The notes beneath the pieces are model-generated. The model worked only from the letters and a program-made list of their open reading frames with translations. It had not been told where the DNA came from and searched no databases. Source: Rhodococcus sp. AW25M09 (GTDB lineage Bacteria > Actinomycetota > Actinomycetes > Mycobacteriales > Mycobacteriaceae). From it: a stretch of 51,041 nucleotides of DNA. The stretch lies in the NCBI RefSeq assembly GCF_000333955.1, contig NZ_CAPS01000054.1, positions 1 to 51,041 of the forward strand, in the 5' to 3' direction. A program made the position numbers and the translations under genes. The first letter of the stretch is position 1; every line of letters starts with the position of its first letter. Of the stretch, positions 25,661-37,248 are shown piece by piece.

Positions 25661-26890
25661 GTGTCGGAAATTGTGCGGGTGACTGCGTCGGATATCTCCT
25701 CGGCCGAGGAGTTGTTGGAACCGGTCATGCGCCGGACACCGGTGGTCGCCTCGCGGATTCTGTCCGACCTGACCGGCCACGAGGTGCGCCTCAAATGCGA
25801 GAACCTGCAGCGCACCGGGTCGTTCAAGCCGCGCGGGGCGTACAACCGCATCGCCAGGCTCGACGCCGAGCAACGCGCGCGCGGAGTCGTCGCGGCCAGC
25901 GCCGGCAACCACGCTCAAGGTGTCGCGTGGGCGGCCTCCCAGGTGGGAATCGAGTCGACAGTGTTCATGCCGGTGGGGGTGTCACTACCGAAGTTGGTGG
26001 CCACCAAGGCATACGGCGCGACGGTGCATCTGGTGGGAAACACGGTGGACGAGGCGCTGACGTCGGCGAGGGAGTTCGCCGAACGTACCGGAGCCACCCT
26101 GATTCATCCGTTCGATCATCTCGACATCGTGGCGGGTCAGGCCACCCTCGGTACCGAGTTGCTGCAGCAGATGCCCGATGTCGGCACCATCGTGATTCCC
26201 ACCGGCGGCGGGGGTCTGCTGGCTGGTGTCGCCGCGGCGGTCAAGCTGACCAAGCCCGGCATCAGAATCGTCGGAGTGCAGGCCGAAGGTGCTGCCGCAT
26301 GGCCCGCATCACTGAGGGCGGGACACCCGATCGCGTTGGAGTCGATGTCGACGATGGCCGACGGCATCGCCATCGGTCTGCCCGGCTCGGTGCCCTTCGA
26401 CCATGTGCTGGAATGGGTCGACGACGTCGTCACCGTCAGCGAGGACGCCCTCTCGCGGGCGCTGGTGCTCTGCATCGAGCGAGCCAAACTCATCGTCGAA
26501 CCCGCAGGCGCGGCAGCGGTGGCGGCGCTGATGACGCATTCCGCGGAGGAGCTCGGATTGACCGGCTCGGTGTGTGCCGTTCTCTCCGGCGGAAATATCG
26601 ACCCACTGTTGCTCACGCACGTCATCACCCACGGTCTCCGCGCCGGAGGACGCTACCTCGCTGTGCGGGTCACCATTTCGGACAAGCCGGGCGGACTCAC
26701 CGGTGTGCTCGGGGTGGTGCGCGACGCGGGGGCGAGTGTGGTCGACGTCGTCCACTCCCGTACCGGCGGACGCCTGGGACTGGAAGAAGTCAACGTGATG
26801 CTGACCGTCGAGACCCGTGGCCCCGATCACCGCGGTTCGGTGCTCGATGCTCTCGGTGCGGCCGGATATGCGGTGCAGGTCGAAAGCTGA
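25661..26890 (+). CDS. ilvA: Threonine dehydratase (threonine ammonia-lyase) with ACT domain
   Basis: 409 residues. The PLP enzyme deaminates threonine to 2-oxobutanoate, the first step to isoleucine or to propionyl-CoA. Lys56 in RTGSFKPRGAYN is the Schiff-base lysine; SAGNHAQGVAWAA binds substrate and PTGGGGLLAGVAAAV is the PLP phosphate loop. The C-terminal ~80 residues (VRVTISDKPGGLTGVLGVVR) are a single ACT domain, the short TIGR01127 type also called biodegradative-like, not the long two-ACT biosynthetic form. The start GTG 25661 gives the conserved N-terminus and sits 6 nt after a -10-like hexamer. Confidence 0.92.
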   Translation: MSEIVRVTASDISSAEELLEPVMRRTPVVASRILSDLTGHEVRLKCENLQRTGSFKPRGAYNRIARLDAEQRARGVVAASAGNHAQGVAWAASQVGIESTVFMPVGVSLPKLVATKAYGATVHLVGNTVDEALTSAREFAERTGATLIHPFDHLDIVAGQATLGTELLQQMPDVGTIVIPTGGGGLLAGVAAAVKLTKPGIRIVGVQAEGAAAWPASLRAGHPIALESMSTMADGIAIGLPGSVPFDHVLEWVDDVVTVSEDALSRALVLCIERAKLIVEPAGAAAVAALMTHSAEELGLTGSVCAVLSGGNIDPLLLTHVITHGLRAGGRYLAVRVTISDKPGGLTGVLGVVRDAGASVVDVVHSRTGGRLGLEEVNVMLTVETRGPDHRGSVLDALGAAGYAVQVES

Positions 26891-26964
26891 CGGCCCGGTC
26901 CACACAGGTCCGACTGGTACTTTGATCAACGACTTGGACCAGGACATCAGTGGGAGATATTTGC

Positions 26965-29900
26965 ATGGCTCGGCTCGTCGCGATCATCTCCGCTGTGCTG
27001 GGAATCCTGCTGACGATCGCGATCCCGCTGCTGCCGATCGAGCAGCAACAGTCCTCGTTGACGTGGCCGCAATCCGACCCGATCGGCAAAGTGGAAGCTC
27101 CGCTCGTCGGCTACACCCCGATCAGCCTCGACGCGAGCATTCCGTGTGACGCCACAGATCAACTTCCCGACGGCGGATTGCTGTTGTCCACCTCGCCCAA
27201 GGGATCGCCCGACGCCTATCGCTACGGTCTGGTCGCCGAGGTCACGGGTGGAGACGTGCCGAACCTGAAGGTGACGTTGCGTGATTCGGTGCTGCTGGAA
27301 AAGCCGGTATCGGAACTGACCGGTTGCACCCTCACCATCTCGTCGAACAACATGTCGACGACCGTCGGACTGTCCGGTGCCGACACCGCGACGCGCGAGG
27401 GCGACGTCCGGCCCCAGCTGGTCGGAGTGTTCAGCGATCTTCGCGGCGAGGTCCCCGGCCTGACCTCGACCTCGCAGCTCGACAGCAGGTTCTCCTCGAC
27501 TCCCAGTGCGTTGAAGTGGTTCGCGATGATCGTCGGCGTACTCGCCACGGGCATCTCGCTGGTGGCCCTGCATCGCCTGGACCTGTCCGACGGCCGGCGT
27601 GCCCGACGGTTCTTGCCGCGTCGCTGGTGGAGCTTCGGGGCGGTCGACGCTGTGGTGATCGGGACCCTGCTGGTGTGGCACCTGATCGGCGCGAACACCT
27701 CCGACGACGGTTACCAGCTCGGCATGGCCCGCACGGCCGATCACGCCGGGTACATGGCCAACTACTTCCGTTATTTCGGTGTGCCCGAGACACCCTTCGG
27801 CACACCGCTGTACGACATGTTCACCCTCCTCTCGCACGTCTCGACGGCGAGCGTCTGGATGCGGCTGCCGACGCTGATCTGCGCCGTCGTCGCGTGGCTC
27901 GTCATCAGTCGCGAGGTCATCCCGCGGTTCGGTGCTGCTGCTCGCGCGTCGAAGACCGCGCTGTGGAGCGGCGGCCTGGTGCTGCTCGCGTTCTGGCTGC
28001 CGTACAACAACGGCCTGCGCCCGGAGCCGTTCGTGGCGCTCGGTGTGTTGCTGACGTGGTGCTCGGTGGAGCGCTCGATCGCGACCCGCAGATTGCTCCC
28101 TGCGGCCACGGCGATTGTGATCGCGGCGTTGACGGTCACGTGCGGCCCCTCCGGTTTCATCTGCTTCGCTCCGCTGATCGCCGGAGCGCGGCCGGTGCTG
28201 CAGATCGTCGTCGCCCGCGCTCGGGAGTTCGGCAACACAACCCTGGGCGCGGTAACCCTGCTGGCCCCGCTGATCGCGTCGGGCACGGTGGTGCTGGTGT
28301 TCGCCTTCGGCAACCAGACCGTGGCGGGCATGCTCGAGATGCAGCGGGTGCACAATGCGGCCGGCCCGAGCCAGGCCTGGTTCGACGAGTACCTGCGCTA
28401 TCAGTGGCTGCTGAACATGGACATCGACGGCTCGCTCGCGCGCCGGTTCGGGGTGTTCGTCATGCTCGTCTCGCTGATCGCGGTGGTCGTGGCGATGCTG
28501 CGCAAGGGCGGCAAGATCCCCGGCACCGCAACCGGTCCGGCGCGGCGGATCGTCGGAATCACCGTCGGGGCGATGGCGTTGATGATGATCACCCCCACCA
28601 AGTGGACCCACCATTTCGGCGTCTTCGCCGGCCTCGCTGCCTCGCTCGCGGTACTGGCGGCCGTGGCGACCGGCGCGGCGGTACTGCGCTCACGGCGCAA
28701 CCGACTGCTGTTCGCTGCGTCGGTGTCCTTTCTGCTGGCCCTCGCCTTCACCGGAACGAACGGGTACTGGTACGTCTCGGCATGGGGAGTTCCGTTCTGG
28801 GACAAGCCGATTCTCGTTGCCGGGCTCGGCATCTCGACGATGTTCCTCGGTCTGACCGTGCTGTTGTTGCTTGCCGCCGTGTGGTTCCATCTTCGCGCGC
28901 CCTACGTGCGGATGGACAAGCCGATGGCGCGCTGGTGGTCGGTGCCGCCGATCGCGGTCGCGGCAGCATTGATGGTGCTGTTGGCCGTCGCATCCATGGC
29001 CAAGGGCGCTGTGGCACAGTGGCCGTCGTATTCGGTAGCCAAATCCAACCTCTCGGCGCTGGCCGGAAACACGTGTGGTCTTGCCGACGACGTGTTGCTC
29101 GAAACCGACCCCGATGCCGATGTGTTGCAACCGGTCAGCGGAGACGCATTCGCCGCACTGGGTGCCGAGAACGACGGGTTCAGCCCCGATGGGGTGGCGG
29201 GCGACCTCACCGCAGACGAGGAAGCATCGGCGTCGGGCACCTCCAACACCGTCGATACGGAACAACAACAGCAGCCGACGTCGACCACCGGAGCCGGAAC
29301 CGGCGGCAGTGCATTGCCGTTCGGCTTGGACCCGGCTACCGTCCCGGTACTCGGTTCGTTCGGATCCGATACCCCCGCGGCCTTGACCACCGGCTGGTAC
29401 GCGCTGCCGGAGGACCGCGGGGACCTGATCTCCATCGCCGCTGCTGGACGCATCCGCTCGGTGAACTCCGATGGCATCGTCACCTACGGGCAGAGCCTCG
29501 AACTGGAGTACGGAATCGACGGTCGCGCACAGGGCCGGGTGACGCCCATCGACATCGGCCCGACGCCGTCCTGGCGCAACCTGAGGGTTCCGATGGACCA
29601 GATCCCCACCGGCAGCGACATGATTCGCCTCGTGCTCGCCGATACGGACCGCGATTCCGACCAGTGGCTTGCGATCACTCCGCCGCGGGTACCGCGCACG
29701 CAGACATTGAACGAGGTGGTCGGCCGTGAGAATCCGGTGATGTTGGACTGGGAGGTGGGCTTCAACTTTCCCTGCCAGCATCCGTTCGATCACCGCCTCG
29801 GCGTGGCCGAGGTTCCGCAGTACCGGGTACTCCCGGACCGGAGCGGTGCCGTCATCACCAATGCGTGGCAGGACCATTACGGCGGTGGCCCGCTCGGGTG

Positions 29901-30081
29901 GATCGACATCGTCGCCTCGGCGCGTACCATCCCGTCGTATCTGAAGAACGACTGGGACCGCGACTGGGGATCGATCGAGCAGTACTTCCCCTACGACGAA
30001 ACGGCCGAGCCGGCGCAGATCACTACCACCGAGGTGCAGCGTTCGGGCCTGTGGACGCCGGGTCCGATCAAAACCGGTTAA
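26965..30081 (+). CDS. emb: Arabinosyltransferase of the EmbA/B/C family
   Basis: 1038 residues, the full Emb length. These GT-C membrane enzymes transfer arabinofuranose from decaprenyl-phosphoarabinose to arabinogalactan or lipoarabinomannan and are the target of ethambutol. Seen: an N-terminal anchor helix (LVAIISAVLGILLTIAIPLL), an extracytoplasmic jelly-roll segment, then about a dozen more hydrophobic helices. The GT-C motif NTSDDGYQLGMARTADHAGY has Asp247 and Asp248 as the predicted catalytic acid pair. From ~residue 690 on lies the large periplasmic carbohydrate-binding region (QSLELEYGIDGRAQG, PCQHPFDHRLG). GGGAGA before ATG 26965 decides the start over GTG 26950. A Gln/Thr-rich linker occurs near residue 770. 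I cannot say whether it corresponds to EmbA, B or C. Confidence 0.92.
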   Translation: MARLVAIISAVLGILLTIAIPLLPIEQQQSSLTWPQSDPIGKVEAPLVGYTPISLDASIPCDATDQLPDGGLLLSTSPKGSPDAYRYGLVAEVTGGDVPNLKVTLRDSVLLEKPVSELTGCTLTISSNNMSTTVGLSGADTATREGDVRPQLVGVFSDLRGEVPGLTSTSQLDSRFSSTPSALKWFAMIVGVLATGISLVALHRLDLSDGRRARRFLPRRWWSFGAVDAVVIGTLLVWHLIGANTSDDGYQLGMARTADHAGYMANYFRYFGVPETPFGTPLYDMFTLLSHVSTASVWMRLPTLICAVVAWLVISREVIPRFGAAARASKTALWSGGLVLLAFWLPYNNGLRPEPFVALGVLLTWCSVERSIATRRLLPAATAIVIAALTVTCGPSGFICFAPLIAGARPVLQIVVARAREFGNTTLGAVTLLAPLIASGTVVLVFAFGNQTVAGMLEMQRVHNAAGPSQAWFDEYLRYQWLLNMDIDGSLARRFGVFVMLVSLIAVVVAMLRKGGKIPGTATGPARRIVGITVGAMALMMITPTKWTHHFGVFAGLAASLAVLAAVATGAAVLRSRRNRLLFAASVSFLLALAFTGTNGYWYVSAWGVPFWDKPILVAGLGISTMFLGLTVLLLLAAVWFHLRAPYVRMDKPMARWWSVPPIAVAAALMVLLAVASMAKGAVAQWPSYSVAKSNLSALAGNTCGLADDVLLETDPDADVLQPVSGDAFAALGAENDGFSPDGVAGDLTADEEASASGTSNTVDTEQQQQPTSTTGAGTGGSALPFGLDPATVPVLGSFGSDTPAALTTGWYALPEDRGDLISIAAAGRIRSVNSDGIVTYGQSLELEYGIDGRAQGRVTPIDIGPTPSWRNLRVPMDQIPTGSDMIRLVLADTDRDSDQWLAITPPRVPRTQTLNEVVGRENPVMLDWEVGFNFPCQHPFDHRLGVAEVPQYRVLPDRSGAVITNAWQDHYGGGPLGWIDIVASARTIPSYLKNDWDRDWGSIEQYFPYDETAEPAQITTTEVQRSGLWTPGPIKTG

Positions 30082-30136
30082 TCTCTACGTGTTCTTCGGT
30101 CCCTATACCGACTGACAAAGAAACGGGGAGAGGGCC

Positions 30137-31105
30137 ATGGCGAACGCTATCGAAGTAGAGAACCTCGTACTCCGCTACGGGAAGAACGTCGCGCTCGACG
30201 GGATCGATTTCACCGTTCCCGAGGGGACGGTGCTCGGTGTGCTCGGACCCAACGGGGCCGGCAAGACGACGGCCGTCCGTATTCTGGCCACGTTGTTGAA
30301 GGCGACATCCGGCTCGGCGCGGGTCTTCGGACTCGACGTGTCGACGCAGGCGAACGAGGTTCGCGGCACGATCGGCTTGACCGGCCAGTTCGCGGCCGTC
30401 GACGAGTATCTGACCGGATACGAGAACCTCGAGATGGTCGGGCGGCTGTTCGGCCTGCGCAAGGCGGAGGCCAAGAAGCGCGCCGACGAACTGCTCGCGC
30501 GATTCGACCTGGAGTACGCACGAGACCGCACCGCCAAGCAGTACTCCGGCGGTATGCGACGACGGCTCGACATCGCGGCGAGCCTGATCGGTCGACCGCG
30601 GGTGGTGTTCCTCGACGAGCCCACCACCGGACTGGATCCTCGCAGCCGAATCACCATGTGGGAGTTCATCGCGGACCTGGTCCGCGACGGGACGACGATT
30701 CTGTTGACCACGCAGTACCTCGAAGAGGCCGACCGGCTGGCCGATTCGATCATCGTGCTGAACAAGGGGAAGATCATCGCCCGCGGCACGGCGGACGAAC
30801 TCAAGGCACAAACCGGCGGCGAGCGAGTCGAATTCGTGCTCACCGATCGCTCTCAGGCCGATCGCGCCAAAGATATCCTGACTCCGCTCGGCGTGGAGCC
30901 GCCCACATTCGACGAGCAGGTGGGACGCATCGTCATGCCTGTGAACGGCGGATCCAAGGATCTGTCCTCGGCTCTCGGTCACCTGGAAGCCGCGGGGATC
31001 GAGGTGGTCGATGTCGGTCTGCGACGGCCGAACCTCGACGATGTGTTCCTGAGTCTGACCGGTCAGACCACCGGAGAGCCCGAGACGGCGGAGGAAGAGA
31101 AATGA
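30137..31105 (+). CDS. ABC transporter ATP-binding protein, DrrA family
   Basis: 322 residues. Walker A is GPNGAGKTTAVRI, the signature is YSGGMRRRLDIAASLIG, Walker B is RVVFLDEPTTGLDPRSR, and the H-loop is TTQYLEEADRLAD. The C-terminal ~80 residues after the nucleotide-binding domain are the DrrA-type extension (LRRPNLDDVFLSLTGQTT). Such proteins energise export of daunorubicin-like drugs or of lipids. In mycobacteria DrrA/B exports phthiocerol lipids. GGGGAGAGGG precedes ATG 30137 and the stop overlaps the permease start by 4 bases. Placed behind emb, it may export a cell-envelope glycolipid; that is inference. Confidence 0.9.
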   Translation: MANAIEVENLVLRYGKNVALDGIDFTVPEGTVLGVLGPNGAGKTTAVRILATLLKATSGSARVFGLDVSTQANEVRGTIGLTGQFAAVDEYLTGYENLEMVGRLFGLRKAEAKKRADELLARFDLEYARDRTAKQYSGGMRRRLDIAASLIGRPRVVFLDEPTTGLDPRSRITMWEFIADLVRDGTTILLTTQYLEEADRLADSIIVLNKGKIIARGTADELKAQTGGERVEFVLTDRSQADRAKDILTPLGVEPPTFDEQVGRIVMPVNGGSKDLSSALGHLEAAGIEVVDVGLRRPNLDDVFLSLTGQTTGEPETAEEEK

Positions 31106-31896
31106 GCAACGTTCTCCTAGATTCCGCGATCATCACCAAGCGAAATCTGATCAAGCTCAAGCGAGTTCCCGATCTGCTGTTCTTCGCGGCACTGTCGCCG
31201 ATCATGTTCGTGCTGCTGTTCGCCTATGTCTTCGGCAGTGCGATCGACGTTCCGGGAATCGACTACAAGAGCTTCCTGATGGGCGGTATCTTCGTCCAGA
31301 CCATGATCTTCGGGTCCTCGCTCACCGGGTCCTCGCTGGCCGAGGATCTGCAGAAGGGCGTGATGGACCGGTTCCGGTCGTTGCCGATGGCACGATCGGC
31401 AGTGGTCATCGGGCGCACAGCGGCCGATGTCGGCAACAACATCGTCACCATCACGATCATGTCGATCACCGGACTCATCGTCGGCTGGCGCATCACGTCG
31501 TCGTTCTTCGATGCGCTGCTGGGGTACGTGCTGCTGTTGTTGTTCGCGTACTCGATCTCGTGGGTGATGGCCTTGGTGGGCCTGACCGTACGTTCGCCGG
31601 AGATATTCAACAACGCGTCGTTCATCGTGATCTTCCCGTTGACGTTCATCGCGAACACCTTCGTGCCGATCGACAATTTTCCGAGCGTGCTCAAGACGAT
31701 CGCGGAATGGAACCCGATCTCGTCGGTGACGTTGGCGGTGCGTGAGCAATTCGGCAACACCAATCCGATGGCACCCCCGGCGGAAGTGTGGCCGTTGCAG
31801 AACCCCGTGCTCTACACCTTGATCTGGATCGTGGTGATGCTCGTGGTGTTCGTGCCATTGTCGGTACGCAAATACCAGAAGACGATGACTGCCTGA
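31102..31896 (+). CDS. ABC-2 type permease, DrrB family
   Basis: 264 residues with six predicted membrane helices, starting MSNVLLDSAIITKRNLIKLK. The ABC-2 core motif is present as LAEDLQKGVMDRFRSLPMAR, and the C-terminal half contains the conserved NPISSVTLAVREQFG. It forms the membrane channel for the ATPase encoded just upstream (ATGA overlap); two copies of each would make the transporter. The stop shares one base with the next start (TGATG), coupling it to a lipoprotein gene, which may act on the same export or envelope process. Confidence 0.9.
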   Translation: MSNVLLDSAIITKRNLIKLKRVPDLLFFAALSPIMFVLLFAYVFGSAIDVPGIDYKSFLMGGIFVQTMIFGSSLTGSSLAEDLQKGVMDRFRSLPMARSAVVIGRTAADVGNNIVTITIMSITGLIVGWRITSSFFDALLGYVLLLLFAYSISWVMALVGLTVRSPEIFNNASFIVIFPLTFIANTFVPIDNFPSVLKTIAEWNPISSVTLAVREQFGNTNPMAPPAEVWPLQNPVLYTLIWIVVMLVVFVPLSVRKYQKTMTA

Positions 31897-32672
31897 TGCG
31901 CACTGCGGCGGTATGGGCATGCGCGCTGGCCGCTGCGGTGGCGCTCGGGGGATGCAGTTCCGACCCGGCAAGTGCCGAACGATTCGACTACCAGCTCGGT
32001 GCAGCGTACGAGACCGAGGGCGGTGTCGATACTGTCGTCCGAGATTCGACCGCGAAGCCACTGCCCGGCGCGTATTCGATTTGCTACGTCAACGGCTTTC
32101 AGACGCAGCCCGGTTCCGCGTGGAACCCCGAACTACTGCTGACCGACAGCGACGGCGAGGCGGTGATCGATCCGGAATGGCCGGACGAGAACATCCTCGA
32201 CCCGAGTACCGCCCAGAAGCGGGCAGAGATCGACACTGTTCTCGGGCCCGTCATCGACGCCTGTGCGGCACAGGGATTCAGCGCCGTGGAAATCGACAAC
32301 CTCGACACCTGGACCCGATTTCCGGACCTGATCGACGAGGATTCGGTCATGGCATTGGCGCGCCTCTACGCGGACCGGGCACACGCGTCGGGCATGGAGA
32401 TCGCGCAGAAGAACACCCCGGACGGAGCCGGTCGGATCCGCGAGGACGTCGGATTCGATTTCGCTGTGGCGGAGGAGTGCCTTGCGTACGACGAATGCGG
32501 CTCGTACATCGAGGCGTACGGCTCACGGGTGTACGACATCGAGTACACCGACAATCTCCCGGAGTCGTTCGAGGAGCTGTGCACGCGACAAGATCGGCCG
32601 TCCGTCACGATTCTTCGAGACCGAGACCTGGTGGCTCCGACCGATCCGGAGTACGTGTACCGGCAGTGCTGA
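31896..32672 (+). CDS. GH114-like (endo alpha-1,4-polygalactosaminidase type) lipoprotein
   Basis: 258 residues. The N-terminus is a lipoprotein signal (VWACALAAAVALGGCSS; lipobox ALGGC). The rest matches the TIM-barrel GH114/TM1410 family: FDYQLGAAYE, SICYVNGFQTQPGS, SAVEIDNLDTW, AQKNTPDG and FDFAVAEECLAYDECGSY. The acidic residues in EIDNLD and EECLAYDEC are in positions usually taken as catalytic or substrate-binding. Known members cleave galactosaminogalactan-type polymers; galactosamine also decorates arabinogalactan in mycolic-acid bacteria, so an envelope glycan substrate is conceivable but unproven. Translational coupling to a DrrAB exporter (TGATG) is unusual. Confidence 0.8.
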   Translation: MRTAAVWACALAAAVALGGCSSDPASAERFDYQLGAAYETEGGVDTVVRDSTAKPLPGAYSICYVNGFQTQPGSAWNPELLLTDSDGEAVIDPEWPDENILDPSTAQKRAEIDTVLGPVIDACAAQGFSAVEIDNLDTWTRFPDLIDEDSVMALARLYADRAHASGMEIAQKNTPDGAGRIREDVGFDFAVAEECLAYDECGSYIEAYGSRVYDIEYTDNLPESFEELCTRQDRPSVTILRDRDLVAPTDPEYVYRQC

Positions 32673-32685
32673 CCTGCGTCGACGA

Positions 32686-32720
32686 CTGCACCCCCGGCCG
32701 CAGAGCGACCAGGGGTGCAG
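32686..32720. terminator. Hairpin between convergent GH114 and greA genes
   Basis: CTGCACCCC (32686-32694) pairs perfectly with GGGGTGCAG (32712-32720) across a 17-base loop, followed by GCGAAAAATG. It lies in a 65-base convergent gap and probably terminates transcription from one or both sides. Confidence 0.6.
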
Positions 32721-32737
32721 GCGAAAAATGTGCCGAC

Positions 32738-33232
32738 TCAGGTGTGGTACGGCTCCGCGCTGACGAGCGTGACCTTCATGGTCTTGCCGTTGGGCAGCGT
32801 GTACTGACGGGTGTCGCCGACCTTGGCGTCGATGAGCGATCCGCCCAGCGGCGACGCGGGGGAGTACACCTCGAGCTTGCTGTCGCGGGCACCCTCTTCG
32901 CGAGTGGCGATCAGGAAGGTCTCGGTGTCGGACTCGTCGCCGTCGTAGTAGACCTTGACGACAGATCCGGGCAGTGCGACGCCGGACTGGGTCGGTGCTT
33001 CGCCGACCTTCGCGTTGTTGAGCAGTTCCTGCAGCTGGCGAATGCGTGCTTCCTGCTGACCCTGATCCTCGCGCGCAGCGTGGTAACCGCCGTTCTCTTT
33101 CAGATCGCCTTCTTCGCGACGCTCGTTGATTTCGGCGGCGATGACGGGGCGATTGGAAATGAGCTGGTCGAGTTCGCTCTTGAGCCTGTCGTGTGATTCC
33201 TGGGTAAGCCAGGTCACCTGGGTCTCGGTCAT
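32738..33232 (-). CDS. greA: Transcription elongation factor GreA
   Basis: 164 residues. GreA enters the secondary channel of RNA polymerase and stimulates cleavage of backtracked RNA. The N-terminal coiled coil contains the tip acidic pair in [20 protein letters not shown] (Asp-Leu-Lys-Glu-Asn), and the C-terminal FKBP-like domain has [22 protein letters not shown] 33232 is chosen because GAGGGAG lies about 9 nt upstream; the frame is open further but is not GreA. The 224 bases between it and the DUF4307 gene hold no credible gene. It matches Rv1080c by content and position. Confidence 0.95.
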   Translation of the reverse strand: MTETQVTWLTQESHDRLKSELDQLISNRPVIAAEINERREEGDLKENGGYHAAREDQGQQEARIRQLQELLNNAKVGEAPTQSGVALPGSVVKVYYDGDESDTETFLIATREEGARDSKLEVYSPASPLGGSLIDAKVGDTRQYTLPNGKTMKVTLVSAEPYHT

Positions 33233-33456
33233 CTCGATCACTCCCTCGTAGTCGGAATCTCGACATCGATTCCGGTTTCTGGGCAGGTAGGGCACGCAAC
33301 GAACAGGGGACTCCAATGGTTGGATCCCCTTGGTCGGCCCACATCCTGGAGCCGTCGCCATCGTTAGCAGTTGAACCCTGCCCGCAATGCAGCAATACAC
33401 GGCACCTACTGCGGTGGCCGTGTATGACCCGAGCTTACCACGAACAGGCAGTTCGC

Positions 33457-33897
33457 CTATCGAGCGCGTAAATACTCGGGAACATCGAGGCTGCAGCCGT
33501 AGACGTCGCCGACGGCCGGCGCGGACGATGTCGTCACCTCGGTTGTCATCTCCACGGTGGTGGACGCCGACTCCGGTCCGATGTACACCTCACGCCTGCC
33601 GGTCTCGGAACCGTCGCGTGAGCGGGCGCGGACGATGCACACGGCCGGTTGCTCGGGATCTTGCCGGGTGACGCTGAAACGGATCGACATCGTGTTCTCG
33701 TCGACGATGTCGAACGAGAGCTGACTGCCTTCGATCGGTTTGACCGAGAACTTCGTGTATCCGTAGTAGGCCACGCCCACTCCGACCAGCAGGACCAATG
33801 CCACCAGTGCGATCTTCGTCGCACGTTTCGGGGCCCGCCGAATACCGCTGGGGCCGGAACCCGACGGGTATCTACCTGCGGGAAGTGCGTTGGTCAT
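33457..33897 (-). CDS. DUF4307 single-pass membrane protein
   Basis: 146 residues. A cytoplasmic basic N-terminus (RRAPKRATK) is followed by one transmembrane helix, [19 protein letters not shown], then an extracytoplasmic beta-rich domain ([39 protein letters not shown]). This is DUF4307, found next to greA and mca in mycobacteria and relatives (Rv1081c-like). No function is established. Two cysteines in the outer domain may form a disulfide. It is divergent from mca and shares its ~100-base promoter region. Confidence 0.82.
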   Translation of the reverse strand: MTNALPAGRYPSGSGPSGIRRAPKRATKIALVALVLLVGVGVAYYGYTKFSVKPIEGSQLSFDIVDENTMSIRFSVTRQDPEQPAVCIVRARSRDGSETGRREVYIGPESASTTVEMTTEVTTSSAPAVGDVYGCSLDVPEYLRAR

Positions 33898-34000
33898 GGC
33901 CGCTCTCGGGGTCGATTCGGGGGTGCCACTGGGGGCCTGTCGGCGTCAGGTGGAACTATAGGGCAGGCAAGAATCAGGCGAATCCGAGGTGAGGAAGAAC

Positions 34001-34876
34001 GTGTCCGGACTGCGGCTCATGGCAGTGCATGCCCATCCCGACGACGAGTCCAGCAAAGGTGCTGCGACTACGGCTCGCTACGCGGCCGAAGGACATGACG
34101 TTCTGGTCGTCACCCTCACCGGTGGCGAACGGGGTGACATCCTCAATCCGGCCATGGACATTCCTGGAGTGCACGAGCGCATCCACGAGGTTCGGCGCGA
34201 GGAGATGGCCGAGGCCGCTCGCGTACTCGGCGTTGCGCAGACCTGGCTCGGATTCGAGGACTCCGGGTTGCCCGAGGGCGATCCGCTGCCGCCGCTGCCC
34301 GATGGTTGCTTCGCGTTGGTCCCGTTGGATGTCTCGACCGAGGCACTGGTCAAGGTGGTGCGTGAGTTCAAGCCGCACGTCATCACCACCTACGACGAGC
34401 GCGGCGGCTACCCGCACCCCGACCACATCCGCTGCCACGAGGTCTCCATGGCGGCGTGGGAGGCAGCGGGAGATCCCGAACGTTTCCCCGATGCGGGCGA
34501 GCCCTGGACGCCGCTCAAGCTCTACTACTCGCACGGCTTCATCCGTAAGCGCATGCAGCTCTTCAACGACTGGTTCACCGACCGCGGCGAAGAAAGCCCG
34601 TTCGTCGACTGGCTCAAGCGCTGGGACGGTCAGAAGGACGAGATCATCGGCCGTATCACCACTCAGGTTGCCGTCGGTGACTACTTCGAGCAGCGGGACG
34701 ACGCACTTCGAGCGCACGCCACGCAGATCGATCCCAACGGATCGTTCTTCGCGGTGCCGGTGGACATCCAGCGCAAGCTGTGGCCCACCGAGGAATTCGA
34801 GCTGGCTCGCACCCGGGTGACCACCTCACTGCCCGAGACCGACCTGTTCGCCGGAATAGACGAGACCGACCAGTGA
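34001..34876 (+). CDS. mca: Mycothiol S-conjugate amidase
   Basis: 291 residues. Mca cleaves mycothiol S-conjugates of toxins and antibiotics to a mercapturic acid, which is exported, plus GlcN-Ins, which is recycled. The zinc site is visible: HAHPDDE (His12, Asp15) near the N-terminus and [11 protein letters not shown] in the middle; Asp14 is the catalytic base. Segments [15 protein letters not shown] and [17 protein letters not shown] fit Mca rather than the paralogue MshB. GTG 34001 is taken as start because GAGGAAG lies 5 nt upstream; GTG 33989 is the alternative. A mid-quality -10 (TATAGG, 33957-33962) precedes it. It overlaps the next small gene by 4 bases. Confidence 0.95.
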   Translation: MSGLRLMAVHAHPDDESSKGAATTARYAAEGHDVLVVTLTGGERGDILNPAMDIPGVHERIHEVRREEMAEAARVLGVAQTWLGFEDSGLPEGDPLPPLPDGCFALVPLDVSTEALVKVVREFKPHVITTYDERGGYPHPDHIRCHEVSMAAWEAAGDPERFPDAGEPWTPLKLYYSHGFIRKRMQLFNDWFTDRGEESPFVDWLKRWDGQKDEIIGRITTQVAVGDYFEQRDDALRAHATQIDPNGSFFAVPVDIQRKLWPTEEFELARTRVTTSLPETDLFAGIDETDQ

Positions 34877-35144
34877 TCGTCTCGATTCTCGCCCAGCAGC
34901 CCACCGGGCCCGAGTTCGGCAAGTCCTCGCCGATCGGGCTGGTGATTCTGGTGGCGCTGCTGGTCGGAACAGCCCTGCTGATCTGGTCGATGAACAAGAA
35001 GATCAAGCGGCTGCCCGCCACGTTCGAGAAGGGGGATCCGGCGCTGGATCAGGCCCTCGACGAGGGTACCGATCGCGGCGGGATCGCCACCTCCACTCCG
35101 CCGAAACCGGATTCGGCAAAACCTTCAGTACCCGACGAATCCTG

Positions 35145-35145
<1 letters not shown>
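34873..35145 (+). CDS. Small membrane protein, Rv1083-like
   Basis: 90 residues from GTG 34873, overlapping the mca stop by 4 bases. One transmembrane helix ([20 protein letters not shown]) is followed by a basic stretch (NKKIKRLP) and an acidic, then Pro/Ser-rich cytoplasmic tail ([16 protein letters not shown]). This small protein follows mca in mycobacteria and relatives (Rv1083), but its role is unknown. The N-terminus with IVSILAQQP is likely outside. Its stop shares a base with the next start (TGATG), so mca, this gene and the DUF255 gene form one operon. Confidence 0.78.
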
Positions 35146-37154
<2,009 letters not shown>

Positions 37155-37248
37155 CCAAGCTCGTCGATGCTTCGAGAGACAAACAGTATCGTTGCGGGAG
37201 CTTCGACCTGGGGCGGTCGAAAAATTCCAGCAGCGGATCGGCGGTGTC

